Source of the DNA: Progne subis subis
Taxonomy: Eukaryota; Chordata; Aves; Passeriformes; Hirundinidae
Direction: 5' to 3'
DNA length: 64,000 nt
Assembly: GCA_022316685.1 (NCBI GenBank)
Contig: JAKJHU010000005.1
Coordinates: 18,950,707-19,014,706 of the forward strand
Part shown: piece by piece, positions 1 to 13,026 of the stretch
Layout: each line of letters starts with the position of its first letter
Numbering within the stretch: the stretch's first letter is position 1
Program-made: the position numbers and the translations under genes
The notes under the pieces: model-generated
What the model was told of the DNA's origin: nothing
Databases searched by the model: none
The model's input: the letters and a program-made list of their open reading frames with translations, nothing else

Positions 1-795
1 GGAGCAGGAACTGGCTCCAATTCCAAGCAGACGTTGTGGCCAGGGTCTCAGTGCTTCTCACTATGCTGATCCTCTGTCTCATTTTGTCAGGGCTTTTGCG
101 TTATCTGGGAAAATTCCAGCCTCACAATCATCCTGTGACACCCCTTGGGAAAAGAAAAATTACACTAAAGCATAATAAAAATAGCTGCTACTGTATTACA
201 TGGTAGTTCTCCCACAATTAAAACCCACTACCCAGATTTTGGATTCCTCGTGGAATGGTAGCAGTCCTCAACAGTAGAAAAATAGTTATGTAGGTGGGAA
301 GAAAACTCATGAGATATAAAGCTATTTATATCCAAGAACACCTCCCTCATGAATGAAGGCTTTTTGCTGCCCCCGAAATCCAGTCCAAAATCTTCCAAAG
401 CATTTGATGTTTTTCTCTGCACATTCTGCTGCAGCATGTTTAAATTCTGCTTTATGATAGCACTGGTCAGCAGACACATGACTTTATGAGGTGGGTGACA
501 AGAAGACCCTGTGCAAGATGCACTGTTTATGTACAGGTGATAGAGCACTGGGGTGATGACAGCACTGGATTTTCTTTCTGCTGGCTTAACATTTATTTCA
601 CATATGTTTTGCTTTCTGCTTTAACCAGATGATGATTTCATTGATTTGATTGCTATCTTATGAACCCCACAGCATCTTATAATAGTCATGAATCATCTCA
701 TATCATCTGCCTGCAATGACACAGCTCTCCCATTGAGAAACAAACCACCAGTTCAACCTGAATTCATACCGGTGATAGTGATAAGTGCCTTATAA
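1..795. other. Single-copy non-coding sequence
   Basis: AT-rich sequence with no recognised repeat family. Reading frames are short (the longest is 106 codons on the minus strand, 228-548) and resemble no family I know. I see nothing functional that I can support. Confidence 0.6.
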
Positions 796-825
796 TTGTC
801 AGAGAGCAGATCTGCTCTCTGACAA
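796..825. repeat. Perfect 30-bp palindrome with no spacer
   Basis: Two 15-base arms are exact reverse complements and meet at 810/811 inside an AGATCT core. The left arm begins TTGTCAGAGAG and the right arm ends CTCTCTGACAA. Symmetry stops at 795/826, where A faces A. With no loop it could extrude only as a cruciform with a strained tip. No TE terminal repeat or known operator is recognised here. Confidence 0.95.
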
Positions 826-1108
826 AGAGCAGAAGAGGATGAAACAGCGTGAGTAGAAAACAAGTTTTAAAGTAAAAAGAAAGTATTTCCAAGAGTCAAG
901 CAATCATGTTTCAAAATTGCCAGAGCTAATTTTGATAGGTAGAATTTACTGTCGTGACTCAAATCCCAGTTTTTGTCAAGGTTTCACAGTCATAGATCCA
1001 TGGTCTATGTCTTGCTTGAAAAAAGGTAAAGTCAGCTGAGATTAGACCTTCATATTATACATATGATTGCAAACTAACAACACTTTTTGTCTGTTTCAGA
1101 ATTTTGTG

Positions 1109-1156
1109 TTTAATACATTTTAATACATTTAATACAATTTAATACATTTTAATAAA
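1109..1156. repeat. AT-rich short tandem repeat, unit about 10-11 bp
   Basis: Four to five imperfect copies of a TTTAATACAT-like unit stand in a row. They differ by one- or two-base indels in the T runs. This is a small AT-rich minisatellite with no visible coding or regulatory content. Confidence 0.8.
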
Positions 1157-4100
1157 AACAGATTTTTTTCATCTCTAAAAAAAGCAAGCATAAGTCTTCT
1201 GGCCAAACCTTTGCAAAAGAGAACTCTTGGTCTAGTAAGACACCACCAGCAGTGATACCATTACATCCTTTCACCCATAAGGTGAGATTTGCTTTTATTC
1301 TGCAGATCTGCAGCAGTGGGTTTGTAGCAGCCATGGTGGTTTGCTTATCTCACTATGCTGTATTTCATAAGAGTTACATCTTCCATTTTTGTGACCAATT
1401 AGTGTTAATGTCTGCAGTAAAGCTTGGATGACTGGAGCTAGCCCCCAGGGCACCATATCCCCATCACAGCTGGTTAAGGTCCTGCATTAGACTCTTATTA
1501 ACCTACTCCTCCTGAAACAAGGGCACACCAGGGAGCAATAACAAGGTGAAAGAGGTTGATATTTTGGCAGGTACCCCTGACCTATTTACTTTGGAATAGC
1601 CTTGGAAATAGTACCTGACCAAATTAGGATAGGCAGGAATAAATTCTGCCTTTTATTTAATACAGGCTGTGTTACTGAAGTTGGTGGGAACAATGCACTC
1701 CCAGGAAAAGGGATTTTTCAGAAGCCTCATTGTTTCCTTTGTCTGGCCAAACTGGGGAAGGATGATATGAACATGTGTCTCCATGGAACACAGCTTTTGT
1801 TGGAAGGCCCCAGTTCACAGCTGTGAAGTATGCAGCTGGCTTTCAGATAGCTCAAGTCAGGCCATTGCCAAGGGGTAGGTGTGTGCCATGAGGAAGTGCC
1901 ACCCTGGCAGAAGCAGGGATGCAAGGTTGAAGATGCTGTGGATCCACAAATCTTGCCACTGGGAGGGATGAATAACTAAGATAGCCAGTGCAGGAACATG
2001 CTGTCAAGAAGAAGACCTTGTCAGCACTTGTCCATCAACAAAAGGGCTCTGTTCCCACTAACCCTCATATCCTGCCTCCTCTTCCCATGATACACAGAGG
2101 AGACCAGAGAGCTTCAGTTCCTTCATCCTCTCACAGGCTGAAGTTTCTGATACACATTTACTCTTTCTCATTGCTGGCAGGCAGCACAGCTTTGTGTTTT
2201 CTGAAGCTCTAAGAGAGGAGTTGATTCAGCAATAAGCATAGGCTGTGCTGATTTGGCTTTTCTAGTGGCTGTCAGCCATGAGTATTACTCATGCCATACC
2301 TCCAGGATCATTTGAATCTGGTAAGAATCCAATCTGCTTCTGAAAGTGGAGCTCTCATGCTGTCCTGTGGGCTCAGTCTTTCACTGCCACAACCCTCCCT
2401 AATGCTGTTACTAGCATTTATGTGGGCCTGTGGTGAACTGCATCAAAGAGGGCACCCCAGGGTTGACTAAACTCCCTCACCCACTCCTTTGCCCATGAAA
2501 AACTCTATACTGATATAAGCAAGTGGTCGATCTGTCTCTGTGAAGAGTTTGCTTCCCATAAATACCTCAGGATACCAAAGGAGGAAATTAAAAGGGCAGA
2601 AAAGAATTTATTGCTCCCCAGCAGCTGTGGCATATGCTTGTTTTCAGAATATCTCCAAATGTCAAAAATGGGATAAGTCAGATCCATTTCAAAATACTTA
2701 TGACTTCACAATCCCTCTGTGTACAGGCCAGGAAAGCTGCACCTGCTTAGTCCACACTGCATAATGCTGTTTCATGTAGTGTTTCATTGGTTCCTGTTAT
2801 TTGAGAAAACTATACTCAAGTGTCAGGAAACCTGATTGAAAATATGTACAATAAAATTCCCAGGGAAGTCTGTGAAAAAGACAGTGTAGTTCAAGTAACA
2901 TCCCATGTTTAAAACTGCAAAAGGCACTTTGAAACCATGTGTTGTGTAATGATCAGGGTGCTAAATCATGTGTCAAAGCTGAAGGATCTAGTTTCTCTGA
3001 AAAGTGCTAATATTTTTTGATGCTGAATAGAAGCTGTGTTTAAAAGAAATGATCAGAAAGCAGAAGTCAGTTTATGAGAGCATTAGTGCTTCAGATGTGG
3101 TTTGTCTACTTAGCAGCAAACCCAGCCTGTAGCAAACATATTTTGGACATAAGAAACAAATCATCTTATCTGTGCCCAAACCTCACACAACCATTTGCCT
3201 TGATAGTAAAAGTAACCAATGATTAAATTCCTGCAACAATGAAGTTGGTAAAAAGTGATGTGTCAAAGAGAACTCACTGTTTAATAGTTGGTGCCCTTCT
3301 GTTGGAAATGTTGGCTTACTGCTGCTTCTTGGCCAAATCTGAAATGCATTAGTCATTTCAGTGATTTGAATTTCATCCAAGACTTCCTCAGAACTGTTCT
3401 TAATAATCTGTCTGCACTGTCTTGCTCTTGGAATTGCCCCAGAATTTCCCTGTGAATCTGTTGCACCTAATGTACCTAGTGTCCGTAAGCCCAACCGGTA
3501 TTTTGATCTGGTAGTTCACTAAGAACCTGTCTATACTACGATGAGTTGGACCAACTACTCGCCATTTCCATAAGGAGAAAGTTCATTTCTATTCTGAAAA
3601 ATGGAAGTCACTGAAACTCAGTTAGAGACAGAAAGACAAGCAGAGCTGGAATGGAGATTAACAGCATTGGGAAAGAGGGAATTAAGCAGGTTTCAGTCAA
3701 GACAATCCCAAACTGGGATTCTTTGACCCCTGTACAGATAAGAGGGAAGACCAGACTGGAGAGGCCAAAGGAGAAAAGCCATCCACAGAGCAATCTAGAG
3801 ACCACTGTCTTTATTCCTACTATAGGGCCATTAACAGCTCCAGATCTTTCCTAGTACTGACAAATCATTTATTCAGGTATAATTAAAATATTCCCTGAGC
3901 TAAAGTGAGATTTTCTACATAAAGCTTTATTTGAGCGTAGGCCCTCGATTTCCTTTGTTTCACTTTTGGTCTCTAGCAAGTGGGACTCAGGGCAGCCTCT
4001 AAGTAGAGACACCACATCATCAAATACTTAAAAAATAGTTTACAGTATTCAATGGAGCACAATGCAAGCATTAGTGAGAGAAATCCCACAATTCTTGTAA

Positions 4101-7100
4101 ATGAAATTGCAGGATGCACTACTCTAGGTATATCAATTCATATATTTTTGAGGGTTTTTAACTCACTTGAGGTTTCAGAGGAAATTTGGGTTGAAAGCCC
4201 AGTGTGTAAATTCAGTCTGCTGGCTGACCCGAGATCACTTTAAGCCTCAAGCACTTGCAAAGTGCACAGATCTCACAGCAGCTTGTAATGAACTGGGTTC
4301 CTTCAATCTCACTTACATCCTGTTCCTCATAGCCCAAATTTCAATGCCTGCTGGCACAGTGGTGCCAGGCAGTTTCTTTTGTAGAAGAAATTTCAAGGCA
4401 CTGTGTTGGAGAATGAACTCCTGACATTTTTTTTTGGTAACACAAATATTTCCTCAGTATTCATTGTGCACTGTCACCAAAGCTTAAAAGAGGCCCACAA
4501 ACAGGTAGATATGCTCCTATCAAAGGTCTACTCTGAGCTAAGTTCAGCTCTCTAGTGCCAATTCAGACTCAAAGTATATCAGCACTATAGGGTAGTAATG
4601 GATTATTACTCTATTGTCTCTTTTCTCTTACAACATCCTGCTCGACAAACTACATGGATATCCTGAAATTTGAATTTTGTGACCATTTCAGGAGTTTTAG
4701 AAGTCTTTAACTGTACCAATATGACAACAATGACTTACCTGTCACTGCAGTCCTTTGCAATTGGCAACATCAAACTGTTATAAACCACAAATCTTTGGCA
4801 ATCTGAAGGCCAGTTTATAGGGAGATGTTTAAAAACAACACCACATTTCTGGCCTGATGGTTTTTTCCTGATTTGTACATCCTTATCTGGGTTGGAGCAT
4901 GCCCCTCATGAAACTGCTTAAAGCCTACCTCAGAAAGCATGGCAATGCAGTCCTGGCACTCTGTTCCAATATTGACACTCAGCATGAGGACATGCTATAA
5001 TTATTAAAACCTGCTGTATCCACTTGTAATCCCTGTGATCTCCTTAACAAAGCCAAGCTGCCTTCTTCAGATGCCAGTTGCCTACTGTACAACTCACGTC
5101 TCAAAATATGCTCTGAGGCTCTGGAATGAAAGCTGGATTAATGTCAATAGTTAGAACAAGTCTGTAGAGTCTGTGTCTCACCATCTGTTAGAAGAAAAAT
5201 CCTAGACAGAAATATGGAACATAATAAATAGGAAGGAAATGTTGCTAAGTTGGTGGGCTGTGAGCACTTCAGCATAGGCATCTGGAAAGGAACAGGGTCT
5301 TTCCCAACACATAATGAAAACAACTCTGGGTAGTGCCACTTTATTCTGCACTGTGAGCCACAGGATACGTTCTTATGAGTCCTAGCACCTCATGTGAGGT
5401 GTGCACATCTGGTTGCATTAATGAGAGGACGGCTTTCTGCAGTGGCTGTTCAAATCCACACTCAGCTAACCCAGATACCAGAGAACACCTGCACTAAACT
5501 CACTAGGGGTGGCCCATCCTGATACGCTCAGCGAAGACATGAGACTCCTAAGATTTACTCTCCACACTTGAAAAACCTATCACATGACCTTTGTTTAAGC
5601 AATAGGACACACACTGTCCAAATCAGTGTTTAGTATGAGGATCTGGGTTCAGGGACCAAAACAAAGTCAGTAGCCAAAAGTCAAGCTGAAGGTCAGGGGA
5701 AGGGCTAGCAACAACAGGCTTCAGTTGTCAGCCAGCCCAGGAGCAACTGCAAGTTCTGGCTGCTCTTTCCAGCCAGCAACCCGGGGTTACTTTAGCATGA
5801 CCCAAAATGGTTGCTTATTCAGTCATTCCTGCCAGGCCTCACTGGCAGGGAGGTCTGGTCCAAACCTAGGACCCAGAAACACGCTCTCAGTTTTCATTTG
5901 AGAAAATAAACAGAGATAGGGTTACAAACTGTGGGTGTTAAACGCCCATGAAGAACTTGCACGGTACAGGTCATCCTCCCTTCTTGGCTTGAAATATTCC
6001 ACATGAAAATCTGGCAGACCATATCTAAGCAACAAACACATTTGTCCCACTGTGGGATCTATTTTGAGGCAATACTTAACCAAAGGAGGGCTCAGCCTGA
6101 GGAAAACATTTTTCCCAATCACTAGTAACTTGCAGAAGCAATTTCCAAACATGCCTAATGTTGAACAAAATCTGGTATTAAAGTGAATGTCTGAATTCAT
6201 GGGCATCAATGGAAGCCAATTAAGAGCAGACAGAAAACACATTTGACAGTCTCTCCCACATAATTCCCTGTGTTGGAAACCGCATAGAAAGATTAATATC
6301 CAATAAAGTTAATATGAAGAAATGTAGAAAGAGATCATCCTTTCAGATTCTTGCATTTTGTAATTCTCTTCTTGCAAACAGTAATCCTGTCAAATGTCAC
6401 ATCAGTTTTGTAATTTTTCCTTTAATGACAGGATAATTTAACAGCCATTACTAATATCTCTTGGTATGCGAAGCATGACCATGATACAATGCAGGAAAAC
6501 TTGACAATTCAGGGAGCAAAATGATTACACTCAAGCCTCAAAAACCTCATCCATTTGTGTATAGATTTGTGTGAATTAGTTTCTTTAGAAGAGGCTTGCA
6601 GATTGTGGACAGTATTAATATGCTCCCCTTGAGTGGAAATTGCATGATGATATCAATTACATCACAGTGCAAGATCTTTAGGAAGCTAAACTAATTTGCT
6701 TTACTTAAATGGGAATCATTACAGATTTTTTTAAATATATCTGAGAACAGAACTTAGTACCTATTTTTCCTTTAATTAGAGAAGTGGCTTAGGAAGTCTT
6801 ACTGAAGCTGATGAAATATCTATTATGTGTGGCACAACTGATTTTTCAGGTTTGCAGAAATTAAAGATGCCACTGAAGTTTGTCATGTGCTAAACCCCAA
6901 GTTTTAGTAAATGTCTCAAAAATTTTTGCACTTCTCATGTGACATTTTGACATGCTGACAGAATAAACATCATGATATTTTATGATATTGCAATTTGTAG
7001 GAAATTTAAAAAATAAATTTGTTGCAGTTCTAAATTTAATCTAGTAGCATGAATTTTGCGTTTATGATAAAGGATAAGTACTCTCTTTTTTTCCATCTGT

Positions 7101-7500
7101 ATTCATTAGAGCAAGAATGGATTAATTTAGAATAGGTGATCCCAAGTTTTATAGAAGGTTGTGTATGGATTTGTTTGTAGCTCTGGATATGTCCAAAAGA
7201 ATGGAATTCCAAACAACAATGCAAAATCCAGCTTTTTCAGAAAATGTGTAGTTAGAATAACATATTTTCTCGGGACAATTACATGAGCAAAAATTTTGAT
7301 GGCAAAGACGCATTCCTTTCCCTGCACTGATTTCCTCACTTCACCTTGTCATCTTGCTCTTCTCTCAGGTGGGGCAAGGAAAGCTCCTTCTGAGTCTGTA
7401 CTATAAACAAGCTATTCTGATGCTATTCCAATTAAAAAAAAATAAAATTGTTTAACAAGAAAAGAAAAACCTAAAAGTTCAACAGACATTGCAGTTGCTT
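1157..7500. other. Single-copy non-coding sequence
   Basis: No repeat family, RNA gene or convincing exon is recognised across this 6.3 kb. Open frames are at most about 106 codons (minus strand 5922-6242 and 3183-3494), in the range expected by chance for this base composition. A 7-bp-stem hairpin (CTGCCAG/CTGGCAG) lies near 5829-5850. The segment from about 6300 to 7100 is especially AT-rich. Confidence 0.6.
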
Positions 7501-7626
7501 TCACAGAATCACAGAATATTCTGAACTGAAAGGGATCACAAAGAACATCAATTCTTAATTGTGGGGATTCAACCCACAAACATTGTCATTATTAGCACCA
7601 TGTTCTAACCAGCTGAGCTAATCCCA
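7501..7626 (-). mobile_element. SINE: tRNA-Ile-like head with CR1-like 3' tail (TguSINE1-like)
   Basis: Read on the minus strand, this begins with a degraded tRNA resembling tRNA-Ile(AAU). The A-box region (TAGCTCAGCTGG) is the complement of 7609-7620. The anticodon-arm region (GTGCTAATAATG) is near 7587-7598. A B-box-like GGGTTGAATCCCC is the complement of 7563-7575. A CR1-type 3' end follows, finishing in TTCTGTGATTCTGTGA at 7501. Known songbird SINEs pair a tRNA-Ile head with a CR1 tail and are mobilised by CR1 reverse transcriptase. The element is diverged: the B box has G where the consensus has C, so it is probably a dead copy. No clear target duplication was found. Confidence 0.85.
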
Positions 7627-9950
7627 AGGTCTTTCTTCCATAGATTTATTTTTAAAGAAGACACTGGGAATTCTATCTAATGTTCCAATTTACCTTTTCT
7701 CCTTAATTTAATTTAATTGTTTCATTTTTAGCTCTTTCCTTCCTTCTCACTCTCTCTTTGCCTGACCAGATCAAGAGATTGAGCAGGCTCTCATACATAT
7801 GTTGAGATTGAAACACAATCATGTGATAAGAACACAGTTTTTATTTATTGGGATTCCCGGTTCCTTTGCTGCAGAATATGCCAAGGGTGTAGTGAAAAGG
7901 GAGATCTCAAGGAAGGGACAATCTCACAGTAAATTAAGCCAAGTGCTCTCCCAGACAATCTTTATTCCACCAGAGCAAGCTTTCCTCCACAGGGATTGGT
8001 AAAACTTTTCCACATTATCATTCATTGCAACAAAGATGGCACATTAGCTTGTAAGATATACATTCTTTGAGCCTTCTCATACGTATGGAGTCCAAACACT
8101 AATACACAGAAGCGCGAAATCTAAGCCTTTCATAAATATCTCTCCGTATTTTGTCTGGGTTTTTGGGAAGTATAGTGAGATTTTACTTCCTGGAAGCTTT
8201 TTTCCATGTCTGTAGTTTGGAAGTATTCAGAAAACCACAGTCTAACTTACAAATATGCTATACATTTCCAAAGTATTCTCTGCTGTTTGGCTACTAAATC
8301 CACCATAGAAAATGTAATTCTGTTTAGCAGTGTGACCCTAGTTCTCTCCAACAAATATGAGTCCATTCAGCACAGACAGGGTTCATTTTCTTGTTTCAAA
8401 GATTTTCTAGGCAATTTTCTAAGGTACTGAGGTATTCAGAGCAGTGGAAAAAAAAAAATCTTACTTTTTCATTTAAGTGTCAGTACTTTTTTCAGCATCC
8501 AAATATAAACATGATATTCATTTATATATTGTGTTAATACAATTTAATTTGTTTGTTTCTATTTCCTGACTTATTCTTTAGCTCTCTCTTCTTGCTAGAA
8601 ATCAGTCTGTTATGTGGCAAAAATCTTCCCTAGCAGTCCTGCTTTCTGTTACTTCCAGACATAATTTTGATTCTTTTCTTGCTGATTTTTCTGGCAAAAA
8701 AAAATATTTCTTCTGTCACACGCAATTTTACTGTTAGTATCTCAAAAACTCTCTCTCAGGATATTCAGTCTGTAAGCATTTGTGGGGAAGAGCTATTTGC
8801 TTCCATGATTTTTTTTTTTTTTCCTTGCTCTTTTAAACACACAGAGCTAATTTCTTATTCTTAGAATATGAGAGGAACTGATGCCAAGGAATTTCCCCAA
8901 AAAGGGGAACTTATTCTTGTTTGGCCAGACTTGCAGCACACCCAAATTAGTAGAAATCCATTTAAGATGATAAATGACTTATTGATAATTTGTATGGTGA
9001 TAATCTAATGCATTTTAGTTTATTTATTTTATAACACAAGAAGTTGGTGAGTATGTATCATTTTGACCAGTTCATATATCTCATGCTAAATACCTAAGGA
9101 GGAAGGATCCAGGAAAAAAATTCAGAGATATTGAAACCCCATAGTCTTACAGTTGTTTATCTTGGGAAATATAGGTGAAAGCTGGTTACCATAGAAGATT
9201 CCTTTCTGTACAACACCATTTCTTCTGCCTCAAATCAAAAGATTTATGCTTTGCTTTATGGATGGTAGAGTTAATCATTGTCTAGAGGTGTTGTAGGAGG
9301 CTTCAAAGTCTGAAAAACCCAGATAATAATGATAATTTATACAAAGTGGAAAACTAAAGGGAAACAACTCCCAATATTTTGATAGAAAGATTGTTAATGA
9401 TATTCGTATTATCTGTTGTTCATATTGCTGTGTGCATGTTTTTTAACCACACCTGGGGTTTTTTCCTTGTTATTTCATATATAAGATGACAAAGATGGCA
9501 GACTAAATTGACATTTGCAGGACAGAACTAGAATTTTCTGAATTAGCTTTGCTCTTTTTGGATCTTATTCTCCAGTCCTGTCAATAAGGAAAGGAACCTC
9601 AACAGACTCAAACAAAACTTTACAATCTGTCTGCTGTGGGCTGTGCCAGCTTGTTGTCTTTCATGCTTCTCTTAAGGAGCATAGATTCACTAAAAATAAT
9701 TATAACCACATGGGAACATTTGAGGCAAGCAAAGAAGAGAATGAATTAAAAATGAAAGAGCATGGAAAAAATGTCTTGCACAAAAATCAATGGCAAAAGC
9801 AACTGGTGTTTTGTAGGAATGAAACTGTGCAGATATGAACCACATCAGATAGTGATGTAAGGACAGCAAGTGACATTGCCATACAGATCATGTGGAAAGG
9901 ACTCGAGCCAAATGATGTTTTCTGGATGAAGCCAGCAGCAAACACAATCA
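7627..9950. other. Single-copy non-coding sequence
   Basis: AT-rich sequence with no recognised repeat or exon. It includes short homopolymers (A9 near 8450, T14 near 8809-8822). Open frames stay under about 75 codons. Confidence 0.6.
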
Positions 9951-9972
9951 TGCTGTGCTGTGCTGTGCTGTG
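9951..9972. repeat. (TGCTG)n pentanucleotide microsatellite
   Basis: Four exact copies of TGCTG plus a partial fifth. The array is short and pure, a candidate polymorphic locus with no other visible role. Confidence 0.9.
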
Positions 9973-10732
9973 ACAACCTGTCACCCTTGTTGCACATTTA
10001 TTTTTTTGTTCCCTTTGATTTCAAACTAGGATGACTGAGCACACCCAACCTTTTTGATCTGCTTTAGGCATTTGGTTATCTCCTGGGAGCTGAGCTTTAC
10101 TATATGCCCAAGACTACCCAGGCATTATGGGAGTAAGTGGATATCTGGGCACAGATGAGGAAACATGCTGAGGAAACACAGGACTTTCCTTCCTTTTGAA
10201 ACAGATGATCTGGGTCCTTCCAGAAGTGGAAGTTTGAGCATTCCATCATCAGAGGATGGACTGAAAATACCCCGGTGCCTGCTGCAGGTGTAAAAAGGGA
10301 AAAATTGTGAGAAGGGTATGTATCTCAAGAAAATCAGGAAGTCCAGAAAGTCCAAGTAACTCATGGCCTAAGAGATTCTGGGATCCACAGGCTGGAATCC
10401 ACAACAAGATTGCTTTGCCTTCTTCCCCCTAAAGGTGAGAAAATGCCTATGTGAGCGAGGTTTGTGCAAAGCAGTGTCTTTAGCCATTCCCTCTTGTGAC
10501 ATCTGGAAGTGGTAACAGTCCTTGCCCTCTCCAGAGAATGTGCGGTGTGTGATGGCATTCAAGAAGTGTGAGCATCACTGAATATTCTCCTGCCTCAAGA
10601 AGGTTCTCATTCTCCTTTCCATCATCAAAGGAAAAGTTTTAAACTTCACAGGTGCACTCAGAGTAGTTCCTTCTTACCCTGTTCATGAATATTTAATTAC
10701 TAAACCAAAAACTTAAACTGTTGCCAGATAAA
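9973..10732. other. Single-copy non-coding sequence
   Basis: Nothing recognisable. Small overlapping minus-strand frames (10125-10562) have no family resemblance and no splice context that I can support. Confidence 0.55.
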
Positions 10733-10766
10733 TTAGTTCTCCCCCCTCATTAGTTCTCCCCCCACC
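10733..10766. repeat. 17-bp tandem duplication (TTAGTTCTCCCCCC unit)
   Basis: Two adjacent copies of a 17-bp unit starting TTAGTTCTCCCCCC, at 10733-10749 and 10750-10766, differ only in the last three bases. This looks like a replication-slippage duplication beside the G/T-rich island that follows. Confidence 0.85.
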
Positions 10767-10803
10767 AAAGAAACAAACAAGAATTGTAGGAACACAAGAG
10801 AAG

Positions 10804-10973
10804 TGGTGGGTTTGTTTGTTTGTTTGTGGTATTTTGGGGTTTTTTTGTTTGTTGGTTTGGTTTGGTAGTGTTTTTTGGTGGGTTTTTTTGTTTGTTTGTT
10901 TGGGGTTTTTTTGGTTTTTTGTTGTTGTTGTTCTTTTTTTTGTTTGTTTTGTTTTGTTTTTGTTTTTGTTTTT
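10804..10973. repeat. G/T-only low-complexity island
   Basis: For about 170 bp the plus strand is almost purely G and T: (GTTT)n, (GTT)n and (GTTTT)n blocks separated by GG-GGGG runs and T6-T8 runs. Frames through it read as phenylalanine, valine, glycine and tryptophan on the plus strand, or lysine, asparagine and threonine on the minus strand. They are composition artefacts, not proteins. Confidence 0.95.
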
Positions 10974-11768
10974 AGGTAGGGAAAGAAATGAGACCCAGAA
11001 GGACACCTGTGCCACAGTGGTGCTGAGGAGGGAGTTTATCATGGAGTTGTAACATTTAAGTGTTTTCCCATTTTCAACATTTCACAGTAGCAATGAACAC
11101 GTCTGTGTGGAATGAACTGGTTTCTCCCAATTCCCTCCAGATCTCCCTTAGCCCCTTTGTAGTTGTAGACCAGCGGAACCTGGGAGTTTCACTTCAGGCT
11201 GTCAGCTGAGAGTTGCAGGAAACAGCAATAGAAAAACCCTGATAGGCAGCACATAGACCAAATAGACCTGAAGATCCAGTCTTTGATTTCGTTAAGGTTT
11301 ACTTACCCATCTGTAAGATAATGAGATTTTAAGTCTCAGGCTGATCGGTGGAAATATCTGTTGTTAAAGACAATAAGAAGCAGAAGACTTACAGAAATAC
11401 TTATATTTGTACAGATCTCTTTTGAAATGGAAATGTGCTTGCAGTACTAGGAAGACAACAATAGCTTTTATGGCAGCTGGAAATTCCACAAATAGCACTT
11501 AGGACTTTTAAAATGAGTAAAAAGTTCTCCTTACACACTACACATAAAAGCCTAGCTCCTCAAATTCAGTGAGAGTTTCATCATCATTTCTAGTGGAGTC
11601 TGTATTTCAACACACAGGTATGAAATCATAGATATCTGAGAGGGAAAAACTGCTTAATCATTCAGACCAGACATAAAACTATGGGGATTTTTTTTTTTTC
11701 CTTTTTATTTTTATCCTCACAGATTTGTTAGGTGTCTGGGATTTTTGCAGACACCTGTTCTTCAGGGA
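10974..11768. other. Single-copy non-coding sequence
   Basis: Nothing recognisable between the G/T island and the TTCC microsatellite. A T-rich run lies near 11688-11710 (T11, then mixed T). Confidence 0.55.
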
Positions 11769-11959
11769 CCTTCCTTCCTTCCTTCCTTCCTTCCTTCCTT
11801 CCTTCCTTCCTTCCTTCCTTCCTTCCTTCCTTCCTTCCTTCCTTCCTTCCTTCCTTCCTTCCTTCCTTCCTTCCTTCCTTCCTTCCTTCCTTCCTTCCTT
11901 CCTTCCTTCCTTCCTTCCTTCCTTCCTTCCTTCCTTCCTTCCTTCCTTCCTTCTTTCCT
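11769..11959. repeat. (TTCC)n microsatellite, about 46 uninterrupted units
   Basis: A pure tetranucleotide array runs from about 11769 to 11952 (about 184 bp). Its end decays to TTCTTTCC. One strand is all pyrimidine with mirror symmetry, so intramolecular triplex (H-DNA) formation is possible in principle. The purity suggests a young or actively expanding array, and length may differ between individuals. Its four-base period yields Leu-Pro-Ser-Phe frames, which are artefacts. Confidence 0.98.
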
Positions 11960-12913
11960 CAGATCCCTAGTTTATCTGGGGAACTGGAGAGTAGGACAAG
12001 CAGCTTGAAACTCTTGATCATCTGCTTGGTGAATCCATTCCCCTTCTCCCTCCCCAGGCAGCAGCAATACCCTCTCATGGTCCCAGAAGGATGGGAAAGA
12101 GATTCTGTTCCTCCCCTCCAACTGTAGGATGCTTTCCAGTGTGGAGAGAAAATCCCTGACAACACACAGCAGCCTTCAGTAGCCCAGGTTTGGCCATTAT
12201 GACTTTAATCTAACCTGTGCCAGTCCAGCATCATGCCCTGCAATGGACCTTCTCCATATTTTTTAGGTTTTATGCAACCAATTTTTCACATGGTCTAAAG
12301 TAAACTCTGTTAAAGCATACTACAACCTTAACAATCAGGATGCATACAGGAAAGGAAAACCAAAACGTTCTCCATTTGTGAGTAGGATGATGCCTACTCA
12401 TAAAATATAATTTGAAAGCTTAGCAGATTTGGTCTATATAATTTACCTGATATATACAGTCAGTCAGGTTTCCTAAAAGAGTCAGATAAGTTAGAGAGGG
12501 ATTGGGCATGAAAGTCAAGAAATTTTTATTCATATCTCAGCAAATTTGTGGAACAACACAGGAGATATTGTGAAGACAGTTGAGCAGGTGCTCTAGTAAG
12601 CTTAAAGAAGGTGGAACAATATGGAGATATATAAAGTTATTAAAGTAGCAGGTCACCTGCAGAGATATTTTCAGAAGTGTCATGGGCCCTCATACCTTTC
12701 AATCATGAGCAGTTCTATCAATCTGTGAGTGCATTGTGACTGTGCTGTGTAATGCCTCTGAAGGTCAGGCTAGAAGACACTGAAGAAAATGCCTCTAAAT
12801 AATGAGTTTCTTTCCTTCTAAACTTGTTGAGAATTCACTGGTAGGAAACATTAGGAAACTTTTTTTCCGTAGGCTTATTCTATCTGTTCTAATTTCTACT
12901 TCATTATTTCTAG
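11960..12913. other. Single-copy non-coding sequence
   Basis: No repeat family or gene is recognised. A plus-strand frame opens at 12802 and continues through the exon candidate at 12914. Confidence 0.55.
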
Positions 12914-13026
12914 TTGTACATCTTGATATAGTCTTCTCAACCCCTGGTGATACACCACAAAATCTTCCTAAGGTGGTGAAGTATAAGACAGGCGGAAGGC
13001 GGATGGTGAAAAGGGTGTCCTCAGAG
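12914..13026 (+). other. Candidate internal exon, 113 bp (unproven)
   Basis: A long pyrimidine-rich tract (about 12877-12911) ends in TTTCTAG at 12913. The segment ends at GAG|GTGGGT, with the donor at 13027. One frame is open throughout: two leading bases, then 37 codons ending in phase 0, with a central motif reading STPGDTPQNLPK. The two other frames stop within six codons. No protein family is recognised. Chance pseudo-exons of this quality occur in introns and deserts, so confidence is low. The phase-0 end is compatible with the candidates at 44696 and 63086. Confidence 0.18.
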